Under the pieces are notes generated by a model. The model made no database searches, was not told where the DNA came from, and saw only the letters and a program-made list of their open reading frames with translations. From a bacterium (GTDB taxonomy: Bacteria; SZUA-79; Acidulodesulfobacterales; Acidulodesulfobacteraceae), in assembly GCA_021800745.1 (NCBI GenBank), contig JAJYYS010000036.1:1-11875 (forward strand): 11,875 nucleotides of DNA, in the 5' to 3' direction. Positions 1 through 6,206 of this stretch are shown piece by piece; the first letter of the stretch is position 1, and each line of letters starts with the position of its first letter. Both the position numbers and the translations under genes were made by a program.

Positions 1-32
1 GCCGTCGTTCGAAGAGTATTATAAGTGACGGA

Positions 33-209
33 CCCAAATCCCGATTTAGAAAATATTTATAAGTTCTAATATTTCGTCATTGCGAGCGTAGCGAAGCAAT
101 CTCGTTTTAGATTGGTTAGCTACGCTGGACTTCGTCCGCTACGCTCGCAATGACATTATTAAGTAATTCAGGTAATTCATATATAAAAATTTCTAAATCG
201 GGATTTGGG
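33..209. repeat. Nested inverted-repeat element with 20-bp outer arms (MITE-like candidate)
   Basis: Positions 33-52 (CCCAAATCCCGATTTAGAAA) are the exact reverse complement of 190-209, so a perfect 20-bp inverted repeat encloses about 137 bp. The hexamer GACGGA occurs at 27-32, directly before the left arm, and again at 209-214, sharing one base with the right arm. This resembles terminal inverted repeats flanked by a target-site duplication. The interior holds a second palindromic repeat (76-154) and a small AT-rich hairpin (51-57 / 68-74). No transposase is encoded. I infer a non-autonomous miniature element or a nested pair of elements. An inverted duplication of local sequence is the alternative. 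The inverted repeat itself is certain; its mobility is not. Confidence 0.6.
76..154. repeat. GTCATTGCGAGCG-type dispersed palindromic repeat
   Basis: GTCATTGCGAGCGTAGCG at 76-93 is perfectly reverse-complementary to 137-154. The left arm continues as GAAGCAATCT, the familiar continuation of a repeat family scattered between genes in many bacterial genomes. The 43-bp centre can fold further: CAATCT (97-102) pairs with AGATTG (109-114), and there is a small GGAC-TTC-GTCC hairpin (127-137). GCTACGCT occurs twice in direct orientation (119-126 and 138-145), suggesting a small internal duplication in the right half. I recognise the family from memory. Copy number in this genome cannot be seen from one window. 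Confidence 0.75.
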
Positions 210-222
210 ACGGATTGCCTTA

Positions 223-251
223 TTGCCTTATTGCCGATAGCGGTGTATAAT
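223..251 (+). promoter_or_regulatory. Sigma70-type promoter for the gene run
   Basis: TTGCCT (223-228) is followed by exactly 17 bp and a perfect TATAAT (246-251). The -35 hexamer lies within a tandem repeat of ATTGCCTT (period 8, 214-235), which offers TTGCCT or TTGCCG at 215, 223 and 231. Only the copy at 223 has ideal spacing. Transcription would be expected to start at about 257-259, which coincides with the ATG at 258. It is the only good promoter match I found in the window, so I infer that it drives the downstream run. Confidence 0.6.
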
Positions 252-257
252 GATAAA

Positions 258-770
258 ATGACTATGCAGCTTAAGGATATTGTCAATACTTCTCTTAGAG
301 CCGAAAAAAGAGCTTTCAAAGTCGGAATATTTTCAGACGGGGAAAGTTTTTTCTTTAAGGAAAAAGTCGGGATATATTTAGATACTAAGTGGACAAGCTT
401 ATACGACATAGGACCGTCGAGAATAGACCGGCCGAAAGACGTCTTTAAAATGGCTTTAAAATTAGGAAAGGCGATAGAAGAAGGCAAACTGGAATTCGGT
501 ATTGCCTTATTAGCCGAGGATTGCGGGGCAGTTACGGTTTTGCTTAATAAATTTAAAAACGTAAGGGCCGTTTTTGCGGCAGACGAAGAATGTATAAAAA
601 ATTCAAGAAAAAAATTTGACGCCAACGCCATAGTCGTTAAAAATAAAGGTATTACGATAGATACGAAAAACAGCGAAAAGGAAGTTTCTTTATTCCTCGA
701 AACGGCGTTTGACGAAGAAAACCGGCATATACTCGATTTTATAGCCAAAACCGAAAATATAAATGTATAA
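258..770 (+). CDS. Degenerate RpiB/LacAB-family sugar-phosphate isomerase-like protein
   Basis: The 170-residue product can be followed along the whole RpiB (ribose-5-phosphate isomerase B) family. It has an N-terminal beta strand with SDG near residues 26-28 where RpiB has SDHAG, a KEKV helix, FGIALL near 80-85, DANAIVV where RpiB has (N)DANVL, and a C-terminal FLETAF...NRH. Catalytic features are lost. The Cys-Gly-Thr-Gly motif is replaced by AEDCGAV with its Cys misplaced, the SDH histidine is Gly, and the second active-site His is replaced in AADEE. It is therefore probably not an isomerase and may have a binding or regulatory role, which is inference. I chose the ATG at 258. An earlier in-frame ATG at 150 lies inside the palindromic repeat and adds 36 residues without family similarity. 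The ATG at 264 is also possible. There is no Shine-Dalgarno. The 3' end overlaps radA by 8 bp. Confidence 0.72.
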   Translation: MTMQLKDIVNTSLRAEKRAFKVGIFSDGESFFFKEKVGIYLDTKWTSLYDIGPSRIDRPKDVFKMALKLGKAIEEGKLEFGIALLAEDCGAVTVLLNKFKNVRAVFAADEECIKNSRKKFDANAIVVKNKGITIDTKNSEKEVSLFLETAFDEENRHILDFIAKTENINV

Positions 771-2121
771 ATGTATAAATTGCGGCGCCGCTTCTTTAAA
801 ATGGGTCGGAAGATGTCCGGAATGCCATAGTTATAACACTATGAATGAGATTGCGGCGGAAGAAGAATCCCTTAAAGCCGTAAAATTCAGAAAGAAACTG
901 CCGTCCATCCCGCCCGTAACCACGCTGGATGCCCAAAATTTAGGTCCTCTTAATAGAATTGCAACGGGAATAAAGGAATTCGATTTATCGGTCGGTTCCG
1001 GACTTGTTGCCGGACAGAGTATTCTTATCGGCGGAGAACCCGGAATAGGAAAATCTACCCTTATGCTTCAAGTTGCGGAAAAGCTTGCGTCCGCCGGCAT
1101 TAAAACCATCTATATTTCTACCGAAGAATCTTTAAATCAGATTATTTTAAGGGCAAAAAGACTTAAAATAGAATCTAAGGCATTGTTTTTTCAGGCATTG
1201 AACGATATAAACGAGATTTTGTACTCCATAGAAAACGGGGGCTACGGCTTTATAATAATAGATTCGATTCAAAGGATAACCATCCCTCAAACGGACTCGG
1301 CTTACGGGAGCATTAACGGACTGCGCGAGATAGCCCATGAAATAACATCTTTATGCCTTAAGAAAAACTGCGGAGCTTTTCTTGTATGCCATGTTAATAA
1401 AGAGGGCGGACTTGCCGGCCCAAAAACGTTAGAGCATATCGTAGATACGGTTTTATATTTCGATTCGGGTAAAAAAGACCCGTATCGTATTTTAAGATGC
1501 TATAAAAACAGATTCGGCTCTACCGACGAAGCCGGCATTTATGAAATGTCGGAAAACGGGTTGAAAGGCGTAAAAAATCCTTCGGCATATTTTACTTCTG
1601 AGCGTCAGGAAGGTTCGCCCGGTTCGGTCGTTACCCCCTGCCTCGAAGGAACGAGGGCAATGCTTGTGGAAGTTCAGGCTCTCGTCGTTCCGTCTTATAT
1701 GCCGGTTCCTAAACGGGTATGCCTTGGGATAGACGGCGGAAGGGTTTCTATCATTTCAGCTGTTTTAGAAAAAAAAGAAGGAATAAAACTTTCGTCGAAG
1801 GAAATTTATGTTAAAATATTTGGAGGGATAAGCATACAAGAACCTGCGGTAGATTTGCCGGTCGCGCTCTCGATAACGTCGAGCTATATGGAAAAACCTC
1901 TGCCCCCTAATTTTACCGCATTCGGAGAAGTAGGTCTGACCGGCGAAATAAGGGGCGTAGCTAATCCCGCCGCAAGAATAAGAGAAGCCGTAAATATGGG
2001 TTTCGGCGACGTCTTGCTTCCCTTGTCGAACTTTAACGACGTTAAAAACTTAAAGGGCGTTTCCGGTATAAACCTTCATCCGGTTTCAAAGCTAAAAAAA
2101 ATTATTGAATATTTAGTCTAA
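763..2121 (+). CDS. radA: DNA repair protein RadA (Sms)
   Basis: RadA is a RecA-like ATPase that helps process recombination intermediates and branch migration in the cytoplasm. The 452-residue protein has the usual family length and all parts in order. There is a four-cysteine zinc finger (C4, C7, C18, C21) and a Walker A GEPGIGKST (residues 91-99). A Walker B-like FIIIDS (163-168) and the diagnostic RadA motif KNRFG (248-252) follow. The C-terminus is a Lon-protease-like domain from about residue 290, with ALVVPSYMPVPKR and GEVGLTGEIRGV. The start at 763 overlaps the end of the RpiB-like gene by 8 bp with no Shine-Dalgarno, so translation probably depends on reinitiation. RadA has no obvious link to the envelope genes downstream. 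Confidence 0.97.
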   Translation: MYKCINCGAASLKWVGRCPECHSYNTMNEIAAEEESLKAVKFRKKLPSIPPVTTLDAQNLGPLNRIATGIKEFDLSVGSGLVAGQSILIGGEPGIGKSTLMLQVAEKLASAGIKTIYISTEESLNQIILRAKRLKIESKALFFQALNDINEILYSIENGGYGFIIIDSIQRITIPQTDSAYGSINGLREIAHEITSLCLKKNCGAFLVCHVNKEGGLAGPKTLEHIVDTVLYFDSGKKDPYRILRCYKNRFGSTDEAGIYEMSENGLKGVKNPSAYFTSERQEGSPGSVVTPCLEGTRAMLVEVQALVVPSYMPVPKRVCLGIDGGRVSIISAVLEKKEGIKLSSKEIYVKIFGGISIQEPAVDLPVALSITSSYMEKPLPPNFTAFGEVGLTGEIRGVANPAARIREAVNMGFGDVLLPLSNFNDVKNLKGVSGINLHPVSKLKKIIEYLV

Positions 2122-2184
2122 CTAAAATAAAATAAACGGCAGGCATAATTCATAAACTAATAAACTTTAAAAAGAGATTAAAAT

Positions 2185-3153
2185 TTGCGGAATATTTCGT
2201 TCGGCTACATAGAAGAAGACCTTAAGAGAGTGGAAGAGCAGTTTGAATCCCACCTTATAACGGAAACCCCGTTAATTCATAAAGTCGCAAAATATGTGAT
2301 TTCAAGCGGCGGGAAAAGGATACGCCCCATACTTCTCATAGTATCCGCAAAGATTTGCGGATATAAAGGCGTCAGTCATATCTCGTTAGCCGCCGTTATA
2401 GAATTTATCCATACGGCGACCCTGCTTCACGACGACGTAGTGGACAACGCTCCTTTAAGAAGGGGCAAGTCGTCGGCCAATATGGTTTTTGGAAACGAAG
2501 CTTCCGTCCTTGTAGGAGACTATTTATTTGCCAAATCCTTTAAAATTTTATCGGCTCTTAATAATTCCGAAATTATAAAGGCGTATTCCGATGCTACGAC
2601 GCTTATGGCGGAGGGGGAAGTTAAAGAGCTCGTAAAAACCGCAGACGTCAAGACGACCGAGGAAGACTATCTTGATATAATCATAAAGAAAACGGCGGTT
2701 CTTTTTGCCTGCGCTTCACAGGCGGGAGCCATAATAGCCGGCAAAGAAAACGATTGCATAAAAAATCTTTACGATTACGGTTTAAATATAGGAATTGCGT
2801 TTCAGCTTATGGACGATGCCTTAGATTATATTTCGGACGAGGAATTCGGCAAGTTTATAGGCAACGATTTGAAAGAAGGCAAACTCACCCTTCCTCTTAT
2901 ACACGCAATGGAAAGGGCGGACAAAAAAGAAAGGGATATTATTTCTAAAATAATTTATAAGAAAAAACTTACGGCTAAAGACCTGAAGACGGTTTTAGGA
3001 CTTGTTAAAAATTACGGGTCTATAGACTATACCCTTTCAAAGGCAAAAGAAGCGGTAGAAAAAGCAAAGAATAATTTAAACGCATTTCCGGATTCCGAAT
3101 ATAAGACGAGTTTAATAGATATAGCAAATTATATAATAGAAAGGAAATTATAG
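2185..3153 (+). CDS. ispB: Polyprenyl diphosphate synthase (octaprenyl-type, IspB-like), TTG start
   Basis: This is a trans-isoprenyl diphosphate synthase that condenses isopentenyl diphosphate with an allylic diphosphate to build the long chain used for quinones. The 322-residue length fits the long-chain class. Motifs seen: GGKRIRPIL (42-50), the first aspartate-rich motif LLHDDVVD (80-87) followed by RRGK, and the second QLMDDALDY (207-215) with KLTLPLIH after it. The start is TTG at 2185. An in-frame TAA at 2179-2181 excludes any upstream start, and the next Met is near residue 100, after the first catalytic motif. AAAGAG (2171-2176) serves as a weak ribosome site. The gene lies 63 bp after radA and 3 bp before lysA. 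Product chain length cannot be read from sequence, so geranylgeranyl or heptaprenyl synthase are alternatives to ispB. Confidence 0.9.
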   Translation: MRNISFGYIEEDLKRVEEQFESHLITETPLIHKVAKYVISSGGKRIRPILLIVSAKICGYKGVSHISLAAVIEFIHTATLLHDDVVDNAPLRRGKSSANMVFGNEASVLVGDYLFAKSFKILSALNNSEIIKAYSDATTLMAEGEVKELVKTADVKTTEEDYLDIIIKKTAVLFACASQAGAIIAGKENDCIKNLYDYGLNIGIAFQLMDDALDYISDEEFGKFIGNDLKEGKLTLPLIHAMERADKKERDIISKIIYKKKLTAKDLKTVLGLVKNYGSIDYTLSKAKEAVEKAKNNLNAFPDSEYKTSLIDIANYIIERKL

Positions 3154-3156
3154 GCT

Positions 3157-4413
3157 ATGAACGATTTTATTTTTAAAGAAAACGAGCTTTATTGCGAAGA
3201 TGTTCCCGTTAAAGAAATTGCGTCCGAAGCAGGTACGCCTTTTTATCTGTATTCGCTTGCGACTCTAAGAAGGCATTTCAATGTTTTTAACGAAAGTTCC
3301 AAAGTCTTAAATTCTTTAGTCTGTTACAGCGTAAAGGCTAATTCCAATATCGCCGTGCTTAATTTTTTATTTAAAATGGGATGGGGCGCGGATATAGTTT
3401 CTGGGGGAGAGCTTTTCAGGGCGCTTAAAGCCGGCGTCGATGCCGGCAAAGTCGTATATTCCGGCGTGGGAAAAACCGAAAGCGAAATAGAGTTTGCCGT
3501 TAAATCGAATATTCTTATGTTTAACGTAGAATCCTTGCCGGAGGTTTTTCTTATAGATAAAGTTGCGGGCAGGCTTAATACGAAGGCAAGAATATCTTTC
3601 AGAATAAATCCCAACGTTGACCCTAAAACGCATCCGTATATTTCTACCGGGCTTAAGAAAAATAAATTTGGAATAAATATAAAACACGCGATTTCGGCTT
3701 ACGAAACCGCCGGAGAGCTGCCCAACATAGATGTCGTAGGGCTTGACTGCCATATAGGTTCTCAGTTAACCGAAATAGCGCCTTTTAACGATGCGGTAGG
3801 AATAATAAAAGAACTGCTCGATAAAATCGTTTCGAAAGGGTTCGATATAAAATATTTAGATTTAGGAGGTGGTCTGGGCATCACGTATGAAAATGAAATG
3901 CCGCCCCACCCTTCGACTTATATGAATTCGATAAAAAAAATATTGAAGGGCTATGAAGGACTGATAATTTTTGAACCGGGAAGGCTGATTGTCGGAAACA
4001 GCGGAATATTTGTTACAAAAGTAATATACAATAAAGATACCGGCAGCAAAAACTTTATTATAGTTGACGGCGGTATGAACGATTTAATAAGACCGGCTTT
4101 ATATGAAGCCTATCATGAAATAGTTCCCGTAATCAAAAGAGACGGTCCGCGCACGAAAGCCGACGTCGTCGGCCCTATCTGCGAGTCGGCGGACTTTTTG
4201 GGAAAAGACAGGGTTATGAATTCCGCTCAGGAAGGCGATTTGCTTGCGGTATTCAGCGCCGGAGCCTATGGTTTTTCAATGTCGTCGAATTATAACTCCA
4301 GACCGAGGTCGGCAGAGGTGCTTGTCGATAAAGATAAATTTTATATTATAAGAAAGCGTGAAACTTATGAGGATTTAATAAGCAAAGAAACCATACCGGA
4401 AAATATAATATAA
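3157..4413 (+). CDS. lysA: Diaminopimelate decarboxylase
   Basis: LysA is a PLP-dependent, alanine-racemase-fold enzyme that decarboxylates meso-diaminopimelate to L-lysine in the cytoplasm. The 418 residues match the family. PLP-binding Lys60 lies in YSVKAN. SGGELFRA (82-89) follows, then LDCHIGSQ with His199, the glycine-rich phosphate loop LGGGLGI (236-242) and EPGR (273-276). Cys342 in ICESADFLG is the active-site cysteine supplied across the dimer. GAYGFSMSSNYNSRPR (369-384) is the closing substrate and PLP motif. The ATG at 3157 is 3 bp after the preceding stop. AAGGAA (3141-3146) is a plausible ribosome site with somewhat long spacing (10 nt). It sits directly before dapA and dapB. Confidence 0.97.
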   Translation: MNDFIFKENELYCEDVPVKEIASEAGTPFYLYSLATLRRHFNVFNESSKVLNSLVCYSVKANSNIAVLNFLFKMGWGADIVSGGELFRALKAGVDAGKVVYSGVGKTESEIEFAVKSNILMFNVESLPEVFLIDKVAGRLNTKARISFRINPNVDPKTHPYISTGLKKNKFGINIKHAISAYETAGELPNIDVVGLDCHIGSQLTEIAPFNDAVGIIKELLDKIVSKGFDIKYLDLGGGLGITYENEMPPHPSTYMNSIKKILKGYEGLIIFEPGRLIVGNSGIFVTKVIYNKDTGSKNFIIVDGGMNDLIRPALYEAYHEIVPVIKRDGPRTKADVVGPICESADFLGKDRVMNSAQEGDLLAVFSAGAYGFSMSSNYNSRPRSAEVLVDKDKFYIIRKRETYEDLISKETIPENII

Positions 4414-4477
4414 GCCGGATAAAGAACCAATCTCCGAGCAAATAAACTATGGCTGAAGGTTTAAAATAAAAAAAGAA

Positions 4478-4483
4478 AAGGAG
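4478..4483 (+). promoter_or_regulatory. Strong Shine-Dalgarno of dapA
   Basis: AAGGAG lies 5 nt before the dapA ATG at 4489, the best match to the anti-Shine-Dalgarno in the window. It follows the longest gap in the run (4414-4488, 75 bp). I see no terminator hairpin and no convincing -35/-10 pair in that gap. dapA therefore appears able to start translation independently, unlike most neighbours. Confidence 0.8.
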
Positions 4484-4488
4484 TTAAT

Positions 4489-5364
4489 ATGTTTAAAGGA
4501 GTGTTTACCGCTATCGTTACGCCTTTTAAAAACGGCAAAATAGATGAAAAAGCGCTTCGTAAATTAATAGAATTTCAAATAGAAAACGGCGTAGCAGGAA
4601 TCGTGGCATGCGGAAGCACGGGAGAGTCGGCGACTCTGTCGTTCGAGGAGCATGTGGAAGTTATAAAGATTACCGCCGAAGCTGTTTCCGGCAGAATTAA
4701 GGTTATTGCAGGGACGGGTTCAAACAATACGGTAGAGGCAGTTCATCTTGCGAAATCAGCCGAAAACTTTAAGATAGACGGACATCTGCAAATTACTCCA
4801 TACTATAACAAGCCGACGCAGGAAGGGCTTTTCCTGCACTTTAAAGCCGTCGCCGCAAATTGTTCTATGCCCGTAATTCTTTACAATGTTCCAACGAGAA
4901 CGGCGGTCAATATTCTTCCGGAAACGGCGCTTAGGCTTGCCGAAATCGATAACATTGTCGGAATAAAAGAAGCGAGCGGCTCTTTGGACCAGGTTACGGC
5001 TATTTTAAGAAAAGCTCCCGAAAAATTTTGCGTTCTTTCCGGCGACGATGCACTAACTCTTCCGGTAATAGCCGTCGGCGGACATGGGGTTATTTCCACC
5101 GTTTCCAATGTCGCGCCGAAGGATATGGCGCTTATGACGGATTATACTTTAAAGGGCGACCTTAAATCCGCAAGGAAGCTGAATTTTAAACTTCTTCCTT
5201 TAATTCATGCAATGTTCATAGAAACGAATCCTATACCGGTAAAAAAAGCTCTTAACATAATGGGATTTATAGAAAATGAAATAAGACTTCCTTTATCGGA
5301 AGCGTCGGGCATAAATATCGAAAAAATAAAGAGCGCTTTAAAAGAGTACGGGATATTACAGTAA
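4489..5364 (+). CDS. dapA: 4-hydroxy-tetrahydrodipicolinate synthase
   Basis: DapA is a (beta/alpha)8-barrel Schiff-base lyase. It condenses pyruvate with aspartate semialdehyde, the first committed step to diaminopimelate. The 291-residue length is standard. Lys160 in GIKEASG forms the pyruvate Schiff base. The catalytic triad is present as Thr44 (CGSTGES), Tyr106 (TPYYNKPTQ) and Tyr132 (LYNVPTRT). The strand before TPYYNKP reads DGHLQI, where many family members have ADAVLVV-like residues, a small divergence away from the active site. The start is set by the strong AAGGAG at 4478-4483. dapB follows after 20 bp. Whether lysine feedback applies cannot be told from what I checked. Confidence 0.97.
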   Translation: MFKGVFTAIVTPFKNGKIDEKALRKLIEFQIENGVAGIVACGSTGESATLSFEEHVEVIKITAEAVSGRIKVIAGTGSNNTVEAVHLAKSAENFKIDGHLQITPYYNKPTQEGLFLHFKAVAANCSMPVILYNVPTRTAVNILPETALRLAEIDNIVGIKEASGSLDQVTAILRKAPEKFCVLSGDDALTLPVIAVGGHGVISTVSNVAPKDMALMTDYTLKGDLKSARKLNFKLLPLIHAMFIETNPIPVKKALNIMGFIENEIRLPLSEASGINIEKIKSALKEYGILQ

Positions 5365-5384
5365 AAACTATAAAATAAATAATT

Positions 5385-6206
5385 ATGGAAAAAACAGGCA
5401 TAATAGTATGCGGAAGCAAAGGCAGGATGGGCGGAGCAATAATATCCGTTATTCCGGATTACGATAATCTGCTATTTATAGGCGGCGTGGATTCAAGCTA
5501 TATGCAGGATGAAACATCCGAAACAGAATCTAAAAAAGCCCCTGCAGGCAAATTTTTAACTTTAAAAGAGGCGCTTCATTTAACTGCCGGAATTAAAAAT
5601 AAGGTCATAATAGATTTCACGTCAAAAAGCGCCTCTTTAATACATATCGAGGAAGCGGCGCTGTATAATGTTCCTATAGTAATAGGCTCTACTGGATTTT
5701 CCGAAAGCGAGTTAAAAGCCGTAGAAAATTACGGAAAACATATTCCCGTGGTGTTGTCCGGAAATATGAGCCTCGGAATTAATGTTTTGCTCAACATAGT
5801 TCATGACGCCTCTAAATATTTAGGGGCAAATTACGATTGCGAAATAATTGAAATGCACCATAAAAAGAAAAAAGACGCTCCGAGCGGAACGGCTAAAATG
5901 CTCGCTGGAGCCGTCGCAAAACAGAGGAATATAGACCTTGCCGAAAAAGCGGTTTACGGCAGGTGTGGAGACGTCGGGGAGAGAGAAAAAGACGAAATAG
6001 GTATCTTTTCCGTCAGGGCGGGAGATATAATCGGCGAACATAAGGTAATATTTGCCGGAAATGAAGAAGTAATAGAAATTTCGCATAAGGCGATATCGAG
6101 AAATAATTTTGCGAGAGGTGCGATAAAAGCTGCCGCATGGCTGAGCGGAAAAAATAAAGGATTTTACGATATGAGGGATGTTTTGGGGTTAAATAAATAT
6201 GAATAA
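5385..6206 (+). CDS. dapB: 4-hydroxy-tetrahydrodipicolinate reductase
   Basis: DapB reduces the DapA product to tetrahydrodipicolinate using NAD(P)H. The 273-residue protein has the N-terminal dinucleotide motif CGSKGRMG (9-16), GSTGFS (101-106), the conserved [10 protein letters not shown] (127-136), and the substrate signature [15 protein letters not shown] (156-170). His159 and Lys163 in that signature sit at the same numbers as the catalytic pair in the E. coli enzyme. A conserved glycine-rich GRCGDVG and [11 protein letters not shown] follow. Residues 40-55 form a charged stretch that looks like a slightly longer surface loop. The ATG at 5385 has no Shine-Dalgarno. The 3' end overlaps pyrG by 8 bp, so pyrG translation is likely coupled to dapB. 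No dapL, dapF or dapD is next to it. Confidence 0.96.
   Translation: MEKTGIIVCGSKGRMGGAIISVIPDYDNLLFIGGVDSSYMQDETSETESKKAPAGKFLTLKEALHLTAGIKNKVIIDFTSKSASLIHIEEAALYNVPIVIGSTGFSESELKAVENYGKHIPVVLSGNMSLGINVLLNIVHDASKYLGANYDCEIIEMHHKKKKDAPSGTAKMLAGAVAKQRNIDLAEKAVYGRCGDVGEREKDEIGIFSVRAGDIIGEHKVIFAGNEEVIEISHKAISRNNFARGAIKAAAWLSGKNKGFYDMRDVLGLNKYE

Noticed and set aside
76..154. CRISPR repeat or rho-independent terminator
   Set aside because: There is a single palindromic unit with no spacer-repeat periodicity, and no T-run follows the right arm. The dispersed repeat family explains it better.
150..257. Upstream in-frame start at 150 extending the RpiB-like protein by 36 residues
   Set aside because: The ATG lies in the right arm of the repeat, the extension has no family similarity, and a good promoter lies between it and the start at 258.
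116..748. Long minus-strand open frame antisense to the RpiB-like gene
   Set aside because: Its start lies in the palindromic repeat, its composition is a serine/leucine-rich shadow of the plus-strand gene, and the plus strand shows clear RpiB-family similarity.
2122..2184. Terminator or promoter between radA and the polyprenyl synthase
   Set aside because: No GC-rich hairpin with a T-run is present. CATAAT at 2144-2149 has no -35 at proper spacing.
4449..4469. Six-codon mini-ORF (MAEGLK) before dapA as a possible leader peptide
   Set aside because: It has a single Lys codon, no ribosome site and no attenuator hairpin or terminator after it, so there is no support for lysine-responsive attenuation.
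4414..4488. Possible lysine riboswitch or internal promoter before dapA
   Set aside because: The 75-bp gap is far too short for the lysine riboswitch and shows no paired stems. TAAAAT at 4462-4467 lacks a matching -35.
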